Notes under the pieces: model-generated
Seen by the model: the letters and a program-made list of their open reading frames with translations, nothing else
Databases searched by the model: none
What the model was told of the DNA's origin: nothing
Shown: piece after piece, positions 47,248 through 56,805 of the stretch
Layout: the number at the start of each line of letters is the position of its first letter
Position numbering within the stretch: the first letter of the stretch is position 1
Assembly: GCF_004114425.1 (NCBI RefSeq)
Contig: NZ_RDQF01000008.1
Coordinates: 124,001 to 188,000, forward strand
From: Bradyrhizobium vignae
Lineage (GTDB): Bacteria > Pseudomonadota > Alphaproteobacteria > Rhizobiales > Xanthobacteraceae
Length of the DNA stretch: 64,000 nt
Reading direction: 5' to 3'
Position numbers and translations under genes: made by a program

Positions 47248-48819
47248 ATGAAGTTGGTTAAGAGCCTTTTGCTCGGCTCAGCGGCGGGTCTGATCGCCGT
47301 GGGCGGAGCGCAGGCAGCCGATCTCCCCGTGAAGGCCAAGGCGGTCGAATACGTGAAGATCTGCTCGCTGTACGGTGCGGGCTTCTACTATATCCCGGGC
47401 ACTGACACTTGCATCAAGCTGGGTGGTTATCTGCGCGCTGAAGTCGGGCTGGGCACCAACAGCATCTACGGCATTGCCAACGGCTCTCCCGCCGGTGCGC
47501 ACAATCGCCTGAGCAACTACTACACCATGCGCGCTCGTGAAGATCTCAACATCGACACGCGCACGGCCACCGAATACGGCGTCGTCCGCACCTTCTTCGA
47601 TGCGACGTTCTCCTGGACCACGGGCGGCTTTGTCGCCACCGGCTCGGGAACTGGCGGCACCCAGTATACGAGCGGCGTTGCGCTCAACGCTGCCGGTACG
47701 GGTCTCGTCGGCGGAACGACGATCAACCCGACTGACGGCGGTACCTCGGGCGGTTCGCTCGGCGTGTACTACGCCTTCATCCAGTTCGCCGGCTTCACCA
47801 TGGGTAAGGCCGTGTCGCAGTTCGACGCGCCCTGGACCAACTATCCCGGCAACAACATCGACAGCCTCGTCGGCGGCAGCGGCACGGTCACTGGTGTCAA
47901 CCAGTTCACCTACACCGCTGACTTCGGTCAGGGCGTGACGGCGGCGTTCTCGGCGGAAGACGCGACGGCCTATTATCAGGCCGGCAACCTCAACATGACC
48001 GGCGCGACTGCGGCCGGCATCCTCGCTGGCTCCTACGGCACCAATGCCATCGGCGGCTCGCGTTCGCCGAACCTTGTCGGTATGGTCCGCGTCGACCAGG
48101 CCTGGGGCCTGTTCCAGGCGTCGGTCGCTGCGCATGACAACCACGTTGGCTATTACGGCGCGACCGAGCTGACTGGCCACCCCGACGACAAGTGGGGTTG
48201 GGCGGTTCAGCTCGCCCTCTCGATCAAGAACATCCCGACCGGCGCGGGTGACACGATCAACATCCAGGGCGTCTACACCGACGGTGCGACCCGCTACAAC
48301 TTCCAGAACCTGGCGGGCAGCTCCTATCAGATGTTCGGCAGCTCGGGCATTGCCTACCAGAGCGTCGGCTTCGCCAATGCTCCTGACACGGTGTACGTCA
48401 CCGGCAGCTCGCAGGAGACGGTCAAGACCTGGGGCTTCCGTGGTGCGTATACCCATAACTGGGATCCGTACTGGAACACCGCGCTCTACGGTGCTTACGC
48501 TCAGGCCCAGTTCGGCACGCTCGCCAAGACCACGCTCTGCGGCGTCGGTGGCGTGTTCGTCACGGGAGCGGCTCTCGCTGGTGTGACGAGCTGCAACCCC
48601 GACTTCGCGATCGGCCAGGTCGGTATCATCACCCGCTGGACTCCGGTCAAGAACCTGACGTTCTCGGCCGACCTGAACTGGACCCATCTCGACCAGAAGT
48701 ATTCCGGCACGGTTGGCCCGATCGGCCCGTCCGGCACGTCGGCCAAGCCGGCCGCTGTGTACGAGCTGAAGGATCAGGACAGCATCACCCTGCTGCTCCG
48801 CGCTCAGCGCAACTGGTAA
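47248..48819 (+). CDS. Outer-membrane porin, alphaproteobacterial porin_2 family
   Basis: 523 residues with signal peptide MKLVKSLLLGSAAGLIAVGG, cleaved at AQA|ADLP. It then has the family hallmarks: KAVEYVKICSLYGAGFYYIP, GTDTCIKLGGYLRAEVGLG and STRD-like strands with many aromatic girdle residues, ending in an outer-membrane beta signal (LLLRAQRNW). It forms a trimeric 16-strand general diffusion channel. Two long Gly/Thr-rich segments (after TTGGFVATG and around GTGLVGG) are probably surface loops. A strong terminator follows. Confidence 0.95.
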   Translation: MKLVKSLLLGSAAGLIAVGGAQAADLPVKAKAVEYVKICSLYGAGFYYIPGTDTCIKLGGYLRAEVGLGTNSIYGIANGSPAGAHNRLSNYYTMRAREDLNIDTRTATEYGVVRTFFDATFSWTTGGFVATGSGTGGTQYTSGVALNAAGTGLVGGTTINPTDGGTSGGSLGVYYAFIQFAGFTMGKAVSQFDAPWTNYPGNNIDSLVGGSGTVTGVNQFTYTADFGQGVTAAFSAEDATAYYQAGNLNMTGATAAGILAGSYGTNAIGGSRSPNLVGMVRVDQAWGLFQASVAAHDNHVGYYGATELTGHPDDKWGWAVQLALSIKNIPTGAGDTINIQGVYTDGATRYNFQNLAGSSYQMFGSSGIAYQSVGFANAPDTVYVTGSSQETVKTWGFRGAYTHNWDPYWNTALYGAYAQAQFGTLAKTTLCGVGGVFVTGAALAGVTSCNPDFAIGQVGIITRWTPVKNLTFSADLNWTHLDQKYSGTVGPIGPSGTSAKPAAVYELKDQDSITLLLRAQRNW

Positions 48820-48843
48820 GTTCGGTCTAATGACCTGACAGAG

Positions 48844-48878
48844 AGCCCCGGCGGGAAACCGCCGGGGCTTTTCTTTCT
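48844..48878 (+). terminator. Intrinsic terminator of the porin gene
   Basis: Perfect 11-base stem AGCCCCGGCGG / CCGCCGGGGCT with a GAAA tetraloop, followed by TTTCTTTCT. Confidence 0.95.
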
Positions 48879-49281
48879 GGCGTCGGATGCCCACGGTCTT
48901 GCGCCAAGTGCCGAGCTCGCGCTGCTCCCCTCCATCGATGGTTCGGTGCGACCCGATGCGGGTTGTCGTGGGAGGGGGATCCGCGCCATAAGTCCCGAGC
49001 GAGAATACGCCGGGGAGGGCTGCCGCGTCGGCCGGCTCGGCCGTGCGACCGTACTGCGGGTCGGGCCTTGCAGCAGGAGTGGACCGCCGTCTCATTGTCG
49101 AGAGACGGGCCACCGCCGAACTTCCCGATCTGACCGCAGTCGCCGCCGCGCTTGAGCCGCGAGTCGGGAGGACGCCCGAGGGTAGTGGTCGATCAATCGA
49201 GATGCTTCGCCTGCTCGGGTCCTGACCGGGACGGCGCTCGTTCCCCGATGCGCCGGCCTGCGAAGCGAGAGCGGAGATCGG
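48879..49281. other. Gene-free stretch between porin and slt
   Basis: About 400 bases in which I see no gene, RNA or clear repeat; short open frames lack ribosome-binding sites. Confidence 0.5.
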
Positions 49282-51774
49282 CTATTCCACGCTTCCGACG
49301 CCGCGGCGCAGATCGGCTTCGATCTGCAGGCGCGTGCCGCCGCCGAAGCGGGCGCGGTAGACTTGCAGGTTCTCCATGATCCGCTGCACGTAGTTGCGCG
49401 TCTCGGAGAATGGAATCAGCTCGACCCAATCGACAGCGTCGACCTTGGGGTCGCGCGGATCGCCGTAGCGTTCGATCCACTTCTTCACACTGCCGCGGCC
49501 GGCATTGTAGGCGGCGAAGGTCATGATGTAGGAGCCGCGATAATCCTCTAGCAGTCCGCCGAGCTCGGCCGAGCCGAGCGTGGCGTTGTAGACCGAATCG
49601 TTCTTCAGCCGTCCCAGGTCGTAGGTCGCGCCGTGCCGCTTGCAGACATAGCGCGCGGCATCCGGCGTCACCTGCATCAGCCCGTAGGCCTGGGCCGGCG
49701 AGACCACCGACGGATTGAACGCGCTCTCCTGCCGGGCAATGGCGTAGACGATGCTGCGCTCGACCTCGGGGCCGATCGGCGTGAAATGCGGAATGCCATT
49801 GACGGGGTAGGCGTAGAAGTCGAACGGCAGGCCGCGATTGAGCGCGGCCTTGCCGACCAGCAACATGCCGCGCGCATCGCTGTAGCGCTGGGTGAGCTCG
49901 CCAAGGCCGGCAAGCGCCTCGGGATCGCCGTTCTCACCCATGTCGGCGAGCATGGGCACCGCGAGCTCGCGTTCGTCGAGCTCGTAGAGCAGTTGCGCGG
50001 CGCGCACGATCTCCAGCCGCTCGGCGCCGCGCCCGCGCGGCTGGCTGTTGAGCTCGATCTGCGGCAGGCCGAGTTTTGCCCGCGCGAGCTGGCCGTAATA
50101 GCTGGTCGACTGCTCGGCCGCGCGGGCATAGGCGTTGCGCGCCTCCTGCTGGCGGCCCATCGCCTCCGCGGCACGGCCCTGCCAATAGCCGGCGCGCGCC
50201 AGCGTGGTCGGGTTGACGCTGCCGACGCCGATGCGGGCAAAATGCTGGGCGGCGGTCGCGGGGTCGTTGAGGAAGCGCAGCGCGATCCACCCGGCGGTGA
50301 ACTCCTGCTCGGTCTTGTAGATGTCGCGCGAGGGCAGGGCGGCGTCGCGCGCGATCAGATAGGCACTGCGGAATTCCTCGGTGTCGATCATCTTGCGCGC
50401 CAACAGGCGCCGCTCGATCCACCATTCGTCGAGATTGTGGAGGCGACCCGGATCCTTGGGCGCGGACAGCATCAGCTGGGCGGCCTCGGCGAACTTCTCC
50501 TCCCGGCGCAAGAGCTGGATCTTGCTGAAGATGAAGCCGGGATCGCTGTGCAGCTCGCGCGGCACCGCGTCGAGCAGTGCCCGCGCGTTCGGCGCCTTCT
50601 TGACCGCGGCGATGCGGGCCTTGGCGAGCGCGACATAGCCGGCGCCGAGCCGCTTTGCGGCGCGCAGCGCCGCCTCGGTCTCGCTGCCGTAGAGCAGGGT
50701 GTCCATCCGCGCCTTCTGATCGCCCGGCGTAAGCAGAGCGCCGAACTGGTCGAGCGCGTTGTTCTCGGTCTCCTCCGACATCGGATCGCTGCGCCAGGCC
50801 TCGCGCACCAGCCGCTCGGCATTGGCGCGGTCACCGCGCCCCAGCATCGCCTTGGCGAGCATGAAGCGGCCCTTGGCGGAGATCGGAGACTCGTTCTCGA
50901 ACCATGACCACGCGACCGAATCGTCGCGCCTGTCGTCCCACATCGCGGCCTCGAGGCGCCGGCGCAGGAAAGTCTGCGACGGCCAGCTCGGATTGGCGGA
51001 GAGGAAGGCGCGATAGCGTTCCACGCTCGCGCCGTTATCCTCGCTGCGCAGGATGATCCATTCGGCGAGCTTTCGCGCGACCGGATCCGATATGCCGGTG
51101 GCCGCATTGATGGCGTCACCGGCCTTGCGCTTGCGCACGAGCTCGATGACGCTCTCCAGCGTGTCCTTGTCCGCTTGCGACGTCGACGACGTCGCAGCGA
51201 CGGCGGCCGGGATGACCGGCTTGCGCGGCGCCGCATGCTGGCGCGTCGCAGGAGCCAGGACGGGAGCTGTAACCGGCTTGGCGGTGACAGGGGCGGTGGG
51301 TCTGACGGTGGCCGTCACCGCCGGCTCGGTCTTGGGCGGTGCGGTCTTGGGCGGTGCGGTCTTAGGCGGTGCGGTTTTGGGTGATGCGGTTTTGGCCGGC
51401 GACCCGTTCGCGGTCGGCTGTGACTTTGGCGAGGAGACTGCTGCGGCGGGTTTCGACTTGTCTTTCGCAGGTTCCTTACCAGCAGCATCCTTGGCAGGAT
51501 TCTTTGCTGCGTCCTTGGCCGGGGCGCCAGCCGCACTCTTGCCCGCGCTCTTCGCTGCGTCCTTGCCGGTTCCCTTGGCTGAGGCCTTGGCTGATCCCTT
51601 GACGGGCTCCTTCGCCGCGTCCTTGGCGGCTGGCTTCGCGGTATCCTTGGCCTCCGCGGCCATCTCATTGGACTCATTGGACTTGGCGAGCGCGGCGCAG
51701 CCCACCGACAGCCCGGCCATCAGGCACACGGCCAGACCTAGGGATCGCCATGTGGCACGAGCAAAGGAGGTCAC
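49282..51774 (-). CDS. slt: Soluble lytic transglycosylase (SLT family)
   Basis: About 830 residues from GTG 51774, giving a signal peptide (TSFARATWRSLGLAVCLMAG, cleaved near AALA|KS); TTG 51810 is an alternative. Residues 35-180 are Lys/Ala/Pro low complexity, including tandem PKTAP units. A superhelical alpha-domain follows, then the catalytic SLT domain: ARQESAFNPSVVSPAQAYGL (catalytic Glu in QESAF), MQVTPDAARYV and AAYNAGRGSVKKWIERYGDP. It cleaves the glycan strands of murein to 1,6-anhydro products in the periplasm. The Lys-rich lead may tether it to the wall or membrane. Confidence 0.92.
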   Translation of the reverse strand: MTSFARATWRSLGLAVCLMAGLSVGCAALAKSNESNEMAAEAKDTAKPAAKDAAKEPVKGSAKASAKGTGKDAAKSAGKSAAGAPAKDAAKNPAKDAAGKEPAKDKSKPAAAVSSPKSQPTANGSPAKTASPKTAPPKTAPPKTAPPKTEPAVTATVRPTAPVTAKPVTAPVLAPATRQHAAPRKPVIPAAVAATSSTSQADKDTLESVIELVRKRKAGDAINAATGISDPVARKLAEWIILRSEDNGASVERYRAFLSANPSWPSQTFLRRRLEAAMWDDRRDDSVAWSWFENESPISAKGRFMLAKAMLGRGDRANAERLVREAWRSDPMSEETENNALDQFGALLTPGDQKARMDTLLYGSETEAALRAAKRLGAGYVALAKARIAAVKKAPNARALLDAVPRELHSDPGFIFSKIQLLRREEKFAEAAQLMLSAPKDPGRLHNLDEWWIERRLLARKMIDTEEFRSAYLIARDAALPSRDIYKTEQEFTAGWIALRFLNDPATAAQHFARIGVGSVNPTTLARAGYWQGRAAEAMGRQQEARNAYARAAEQSTSYYGQLARAKLGLPQIELNSQPRGRGAERLEIVRAAQLLYELDERELAVPMLADMGENGDPEALAGLGELTQRYSDARGMLLVGKAALNRGLPFDFYAYPVNGIPHFTPIGPEVERSIVYAIARQESAFNPSVVSPAQAYGLMQVTPDAARYVCKRHGATYDLGRLKNDSVYNATLGSAELGGLLEDYRGSYIMTFAAYNAGRGSVKKWIERYGDPRDPKVDAVDWVELIPFSETRNYVQRIMENLQVYRARFGGGTRLQIEADLRRGVGSVE

Positions 51775-52000
51775 GGCGTTTGGTCGCCCCGAATCAGTGA
51801 AGTGGCTCAAGACCTAGCTGAATTTGATTGAATATGCGGAGAAAATACCAACGCCCGCTTACCTCGGTCCGATTTGCACCATCACCGCGGCAAAATCGCG
51901 GCCTAAACGCAGCCTCGCACCGAGGCGGCCCTTTTACCGCCGGGATAGACCCGATATGTATGGGGCTTGCTCTCAAGATTGCCGCGTACGGAGGAAGTCC

Positions 52001-52891
52001 ATGGCAGCCAAGACGAAATTCCGGGGATCGTTCACCGCCTTGGTCACCCCGTTCAAGAACGGCTCGCTGGACGAGGCGGCTTTCCGCTCCCTGGTCAACT
52101 GGCAGATTTCCGAGGGGACGAACGGCCTCGTTCCGGTCGGCACCACCGGCGAGAGCCCGACGCTCAGCCATGACGAGCACAAGAAGGTCGTCGAATGGTG
52201 CATCGCTGAGGCCAAAGGCCGCGTGCCCGTCATCGCGGGAGCCGGCTCCAACTCGACCAAGGAGGCGATCGAACTCTCCCAGCACGCCGAGAAGGCGGGC
52301 GCAGACGCCGTGTTGATCGTCACGCCCTATTACAACAAGCCGACCCAGGAGGGGATGTACCAGCACTTCAAGGCGATCAACGATGCGATCGGGATTCCGA
52401 TCATCATCTACAACATTCCGCCGCGCTCGGTGATCGACATGTCGGTCGACACCATGAAGCGGCTGTGGGAGCTGAAGAACATCGCCGGCGTGAAGGATGC
52501 CACAGCCAGCATGGTTCGCGTGTCGCAGCAGCGCGCGGCGATGGGCGAGGATTTCAACCAGCTTTCGGGCGAGGACGCCACCATCATCGGCTACATGGCC
52601 CATGGCGGCCATGGCTGCATCTCGGTGACCTCGAACGTGGCGCCGCGCCTGTGCTCGGAGTTCCACGCCGCCTGGCAGAAGGGTGACACCAAGTCGGCGC
52701 TCGCCATCCACGACAAGCTGATGCCGCTGCACAACAACCTCTTCATCGAGAGCAACCCGGCGCCGATCAAGTACGCGATGTCGCTGCTCGGCAAGCTGGA
52801 CGAGACGTTGCGGCTGCCGATGGTTCCGGTTTCCGAGCCGACCCGCGTTGCCGTGCGCAGCGCGATGGTTCACGCCGGACTGATCAACTGA
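52001..52891 (+). CDS. dapA: 4-hydroxy-tetrahydrodipicolinate synthase
   Basis: 296 residues. Condenses pyruvate and aspartate semialdehyde, the first committed step to lysine and diaminopimelate. Seen: [36 protein letters not shown], the Tyr loop [17 protein letters not shown], and the Schiff-base lysine in [12 protein letters not shown] 52001 follows GGAGGA. It is divergent from slt. Confidence 0.98.
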   Translation: MAAKTKFRGSFTALVTPFKNGSLDEAAFRSLVNWQISEGTNGLVPVGTTGESPTLSHDEHKKVVEWCIAEAKGRVPVIAGAGSNSTKEAIELSQHAEKAGADAVLIVTPYYNKPTQEGMYQHFKAINDAIGIPIIIYNIPPRSVIDMSVDTMKRLWELKNIAGVKDATASMVRVSQQRAAMGEDFNQLSGEDATIIGYMAHGGHGCISVTSNVAPRLCSEFHAAWQKGDTKSALAIHDKLMPLHNNLFIESNPAPIKYAMSLLGKLDETLRLPMVPVSEPTRVAVRSAMVHAGLIN

Positions 52892-52917
52892 CGCCTTAGC
52901 ACGCCGGGGGGTCTTTC

Positions 52918-53358
52918 ATGAGCGTCGAGGAGAAGGGCGCACGGATGCTGAAGGAGTTCCGCGAGTTCGCGATGAAGGGCAATGTCGTCGACCTCGCGGT
53001 CGGCGTCATCATCGGCGCGGCGTTCGGCGCCATCGTCAACTCGCTGGTCGGCGACGTGATCATGCCGATCATCGGTGCCGTCACCGGCGGGCTCGACTTC
53101 TCGAACTACTTCACCCCCTTGTCGGCGAAGGTCACAGCCACCAACTTAGCCGATGCGAAAAAGCAAGGCGCCGTGCTGGCTTGGGGCAGCTTCCTCACGC
53201 TGACGATCAACTTCATCATCATCGCGTTCGTGCTGTTCCTGGTGATCCGCGCCATGAACACCCTGAAGCGCAAGGACGAGGCCGCTCCGGCCGCGCCGCC
53301 AAAGCCCTCGGCCGAAGTCGAACTCCTGACCGAGATCCGCGATCTCCTCAAGAAGTGA
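52918..53358 (+). CDS. mscL: Large-conductance mechanosensitive channel
   Basis: 146 residues, two membrane helices: [20 protein letters not shown] and [20 protein letters not shown]. The pore-lining GxxxGxAFG pattern and the C-terminal helix ([13 protein letters not shown]) match MscL. It is a homopentameric emergency valve opening under hypo-osmotic shock. It starts after a GGGGGG ribosome-binding site, 27 bases after dapA. Confidence 0.97.
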   Translation: MSVEEKGARMLKEFREFAMKGNVVDLAVGVIIGAAFGAIVNSLVGDVIMPIIGAVTGGLDFSNYFTPLSAKVTATNLADAKKQGAVLAWGSFLTLTINFIIIAFVLFLVIRAMNTLKRKDEAAPAAPPKPSAEVELLTEIRDLLKK

Positions 53359-53417
53359 CGCGCGCGCTTCATCCGAACTGTTAGAATCCGCGCCCATCTC
53401 GATCAGGTTAACGCATC

Positions 53418-53891
53418 ATGGCCGATAAGAACGAACGTCCGATCAAGGTCATGGCGGAGAATCGCAAGGCCCGCTTCAACTATGCGATCGAAGACACGGT
53501 CGAGGCGGGCATTGCGCTGACCGGCACCGAGGTCAAGTCGATCCGCAGCGGCAAAAGCACGATCGCGGAATCCTACGCCGATTCAAAGGACGGCGAGATC
53601 TGGCTGATCAACGCCACCATTCCCGAATATCTCCAGGGCAATCGCTTCAATCACGAGCCCAAGCGGCCGCGAAAGCTGCTGCTGCATCGCCGGCAAATCA
53701 ACAAGCTGATGGGGGCGGTCGACCGCGAGGGCATGACGCTGATCCCGCTCAAGCTTTACTTCAACGAGCGCGGTCGCGCCAAATTGCAGCTCGCGGTTGC
53801 CAAGGGCAAGAAGCTGCACGACAAGCGCGAGAGCGAGAAGAAGCGCGACTGGAGTCGCGAGAAGGGCCGGCTGATGCGGGCGAGGGGATAA
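53418..53891 (+). CDS. smpB: SsrA-binding protein SmpB
   Basis: 157 residues: [40 protein letters not shown] and a basic C-terminal tail ending [11 protein letters not shown]. SmpB carries tmRNA into stalled ribosomes; the tail mimics mRNA in the A site. It is followed four bases later by the peroxiredoxin gene, a probable two-gene unit. Confidence 0.98.
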   Translation: MADKNERPIKVMAENRKARFNYAIEDTVEAGIALTGTEVKSIRSGKSTIAESYADSKDGEIWLINATIPEYLQGNRFNHEPKRPRKLLLHRRQINKLMGAVDREGMTLIPLKLYFNERGRAKLQLAVAKGKKLHDKRESEKKRDWSREKGRLMRARG

Positions 53892-53895
53892 TGCG

Positions 53896-54495
53896 ATGAA
53901 CCAGCGGAACCTACTCGAGGTCGACTGGAGCCAGATTCCGGCGCCCACCGATGACGGCGGTGCCGCGCATCTGACTGGCATGACGCTGCCCCCGATCGGC
54001 CTGCTCGCGACCGACGACCGGTCGGTGACGCTGTCGGCGCTGCGTGGCCGGACCGTGGTGTTCGCCTATCCGCGTACCGGCGAGCCCGGCAAGATCGCGC
54101 TGGTGGACGATTGGGATATGATTCCGGGAGCGCGCGGCTGCACGCCGCAGACTTGCGCGTTCCGCGATCTATTCGCCGAGCTGAAGGCCGCGGGCGCCGC
54201 CCATGTGTTTGGCCTCTCGACCCAGAGCAACGACTACCAGACCGAGATGGCCTCGCGCCTGCATCTGCCGTTCCCGGTGCTCTCGGACGAGAAGCTGGCG
54301 CTGACGCGCGCCTTGAATTTGCCGACCATGGAGGTCGCAGGCCTGACGTTGATCAAGCGCCTGGCGCTGATCATCGACGACGCCAGGATCACGCATGTGT
54401 TCTATCCGGTGTTCCCGCCCGACCGGAACGCCGGCGATGTGCTCGATTGGCTGAAGGCCAATCCGGCCAACGGATCGTCCGCAAAGGTCGGATGA
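53896..54495 (+). CDS. Peroxiredoxin (AhpC/TSA, PrxQ-like)
   Basis: 199 residues. Thioredoxin-fold thiol peroxidase. After LRGRTVVFAYPRTGEPGK comes GARGCTPQTCAFRDLFAELK, with the peroxidatic cysteine and a second cysteine four residues on (CTPQTC), the spacing of PrxQ/BCP members. GLSTQSNDYQTEMASRLHLP and VLSDEKLALTRALNLP complete the family pattern. It reduces peroxides with thioredoxin, cytosolic. Confidence 0.88.
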   Translation: MNQRNLLEVDWSQIPAPTDDGGAAHLTGMTLPPIGLLATDDRSVTLSALRGRTVVFAYPRTGEPGKIALVDDWDMIPGARGCTPQTCAFRDLFAELKAAGAAHVFGLSTQSNDYQTEMASRLHLPFPVLSDEKLALTRALNLPTMEVAGLTLIKRLALIIDDARITHVFYPVFPPDRNAGDVLDWLKANPANGSSAKVG

Positions 54496-54577
54496 GTTTT
54501 GGTTGAGCCGGCGCATGCCGAGGGCGCATCTCTCCGTTGGGGAGAGGTGAACCACGACCGGCAGGCCAGCATGAGGC

Positions 54578-55249
54578 CTAGTCGAGGTCGGCCTTGATCC
54601 TCGCGAACACGCTCCGGAACATGTCCGGCGTCAGCACGCCAGTGTTGGTGTTGTAGCGCGAGCAATGATAGCTGTCGTACAGCTTGAACGCGCCGGCCTG
54701 ATGCACCGCGCCATGGCCGAAGGGGGCTTGCGAACCCTTCAGATTCAGCGGCTTGAGCACGCTGTCGTGCGCAATCCGCCCGAGCGCGACGATCGCGCGC
54801 AGGTTCGGCATCGTTGCCAGATTCGCCGCAAGAAACTGGCGGCAGGTGTTGATCTCGGACGGCAGCGGCTTGTTCTGCGGCGGCACGCAATGCACCGCGT
54901 TCGCGATCCGGCAGTCCACCAGCGTCAGGCCATCGTCGGGCCGCGCCTGATAGGTGCCCCTGGCAAAGCCGTATTCGACCAGCGTGGCGTAGAGCAGGTC
55001 GCCGGCATAATCGCCGGTGAACGGCCGTCCCGTGCGGTTGGCGCCCTGCATTCCCGGCGCGAGGCCCACGATCAAAAGGCGCGCCTTGATGTCGCCGAAG
55101 GGCGCAACCGGCGCATTGTGCCAGGATGGCTCACGCGCGCGGTTCGCCTCGCGAAAGGCGACCAGGCGCGGACAGAGCGGACAGTCACGGTCGGGGACGG
55201 TGAGAGGCTGGCGGTTTGACCGGGCCGCCTCACTCCTCGAAGTCGTCAT
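54578..55249 (-). CDS. Uracil-DNA glycosylase, family 5 (UDGb-like)
   Basis: 223 residues from ATG 55249. An N-terminal cysteine pair (DCPLCPRLVAF) with later cysteines fits the 4Fe-4S cluster of families 4 and 5. Motif 1 is VGLAPGMQGANRTGRPFTGD, which lacks a catalytic Asp/Asn in the GLAPGxxGANRTG form typical of UDGb. Motif 2 is HCSRYNTNTGV where HPSxxNxxTG is usual; the cysteine in place of proline is notable. It removes uracil and related bases from DNA. Its start overlaps the NYN-domain gene by 20 bases. Confidence 0.88.
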   Translation of the reverse strand: MTTSRSEAARSNRQPLTVPDRDCPLCPRLVAFREANRAREPSWHNAPVAPFGDIKARLLIVGLAPGMQGANRTGRPFTGDYAGDLLYATLVEYGFARGTYQARPDDGLTLVDCRIANAVHCVPPQNKPLPSEINTCRQFLAANLATMPNLRAIVALGRIAHDSVLKPLNLKGSQAPFGHGAVHQAGAFKLYDSYHCSRYNTNTGVLTPDMFRSVFARIKADLD

Positions 55250-55874
55250 CGCCCCTCGGCGCCATCGTCGTTGCGCGCTGGAGGAATTGCGGGGCGTGGT
55301 GGCGTTCGCCACGCTCGCCGCGGTCACGCGGGGCGGGGCGTTCGGACGGATCGCGGCCGAGTTTGGATTGCAGCTCGACGAGGTCGGTGAAGACGTCGGC
55401 CTGGCGGCGCAGCTCGTCGGCGATCATCGGCGGCTGGCTGGCGATGGTGGAGATCACCGTGACCCGTACGCCGCGGCGCTGCACCGCCTCGACCAGGGAG
55501 CGGAAGTCGCCGTCGCCCGAGAACAGCACCATCTGGTCGATGTGCTCGGCGAGCTCCATGGCGTCCACCGCGAGCTCGATGTCCATGTTGCCCTTCACCT
55601 TGCGGCGGCCGGAGGCGTCGATGAATTCCTTGGTCGCCTTGGTGACGACGGTGTAGCCGTTGTAGTCCAGCCAGTCGATCAACGGGCGGATCGAGGAGTA
55701 TTCCTGGTCTTCGATGATGGCCGTGTAGTAGAACGCCCGCAACAATGTCCCGCGGCTCTGAAACTCCTTCAGCAGGCGCTTGTAGTCGATGTCGAAGCCC
55801 AGAGTTTTCGCCGTCGCGTACAGATTGGCCCCATCGATGAAGAGCGCGATCTTGTTGGTAGGAGAAGGTGACAT
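55230..55874 (-). CDS. NYN domain (LabA/DUF88) protein
   Basis: 214 residues. NYN (PIN-like) RNase fold with the acidic active site: IALFIDGANLYATAKTLGFD, KGNMDIELAVDAMELAEHI and VLFSGDGDFRSLVEAVQRRG. The C-terminal 50 residues are charged and probably disordered. LabA-type proteins are thought to be metal-dependent ribonucleases or regulatory factors. It is co-transcribed with the overlapping uracil glycosylase gene. Confidence 0.9.
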   Translation of the reverse strand: MSPSPTNKIALFIDGANLYATAKTLGFDIDYKRLLKEFQSRGTLLRAFYYTAIIEDQEYSSIRPLIDWLDYNGYTVVTKATKEFIDASGRRKVKGNMDIELAVDAMELAEHIDQMVLFSGDGDFRSLVEAVQRRGVRVTVISTIASQPPMIADELRRQADVFTDLVELQSKLGRDPSERPAPRDRGERGERHHAPQFLQRATTMAPRGDDDFEE

Positions 55875-56125
55875 TCAGTTGCTCGCGTAGTGTTCGAGAT
55901 TGATCGTTTTTTGTTGGCGCGGGGACAGCAAGCCGCGCGGTTCTAAAGTGGCGCTGAGACCCGTCGAAACCGCAAATCCGGAGAAGTCGGGGCAATCAAG
56001 GTATAGTTATGGCGGACTCGCATACACTCGGGGCCGCCCCTGTTGGCAGCCCGGGGAAAACCACCCGTCCCAGCCCCAATGTGGGGTTAGCAGAGCCGTT
56101 TGGCGAGGCCAAATTACAAATTGGC

Positions 56126-56153
56126 CTTGCGAAACCGTCCCGGCCCCTATAAC
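56126..56153 (+). promoter_or_regulatory. Candidate sigma-70 promoter of rpoZ
   Basis: CTTGCG-N16-TATAAC, close to the alphaproteobacterial CTTGAC/TATAAT pattern, about 50 bases upstream of rpoZ. A hairpin AGGCCAA / TTGGCCT (56106-56127) overlaps the -35 element and could bind a regulator. The rest of the 55875-56205 gap holds nothing else I can identify. Confidence 0.45.
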
Positions 56154-56205
56154 TAGCCCCAATCATCCACATCTTTTCGTCCCACCCACAACGGAGCGAC
56201 AGTCC

Positions 56206-56598
56206 ATGGCTCGCGTCACCGTAGAAGATTGTATCGACAAGGTCGACAACCGGTTTGACTTGGTCCTGCTGGCTGCCCACCGTGCCCGCATGATCTCGTC
56301 CGGGTCACAACTAACGGTTGACCGCGATAACGACAAGAACCCTGTTGTGTCCTTGCGCGAAATTGCCGAGACGACGATTTCGCCGGAGGACCTCCGCGAG
56401 GAGCTGGTGCACTCGCTCCAGAAGTTCGTCGAGGTGGATGAGCCCGAGCCGGATACCGTGCCGCTGATCGGTTCCGCAGGTGCCAGCGTCGATGCGGACG
56501 ACACCGAGGTCGCCGTGGAGCGCATGACCGAGGAGGAGCTTCTGAAGGGCCTGGAAGGCCTCGCTCCGCCCGAGGAGCAGCCCGAGGAAGACGAGTAA
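56206..56598 (+). CDS. rpoZ: RNA polymerase omega subunit
   Basis: 130 residues: [38 protein letters not shown] and [20 protein letters not shown] are diagnostic of omega. The C-terminal acidic tail (EEQPEEDE) is long, as usual in rhizobia. Omega assists assembly of beta' and contributes to the ppGpp site of RNA polymerase, which fits the adjacent ppGpp synthetase gene. Confidence 0.97.
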   Translation: MARVTVEDCIDKVDNRFDLVLLAAHRARMISSGSQLTVDRDNDKNPVVSLREIAETTISPEDLREELVHSLQKFVEVDEPEPDTVPLIGSAGASVDADDTEVAVERMTEEELLKGLEGLAPPEEQPEEDE

Positions 56599-56636
56599 TT
56601 CCTCAGTCGCGATCATCGACTTCTTGTGATCTTATC

Positions 56637-56670
56637 AAAGGCCCGAACCGTCGTTCGGGCCTTTGCTTTT
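56637..56670 (+). terminator. Intrinsic terminator after rpoZ
   Basis: 11-base stem AAAGGCCCGAA / TTCGGGCCTTT followed by GCTTTTG. It separates rpoZ from rsh, so rsh probably has its own promoter in the next 140 bases. Confidence 0.88.
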
Positions 56671-56805
56671 GTTGACCTTTTCGTGGTTACCATAGCGTTG
56701 CCGGTTGGCGCTGCGCCCGGTCAACGAATAGATCGGACACAAGCGCGATCGGGGCGAGGATGTATACAACGGGCCGGGTCAGGGCCCGTTTGAAGGCAGG
56801 ACGGA

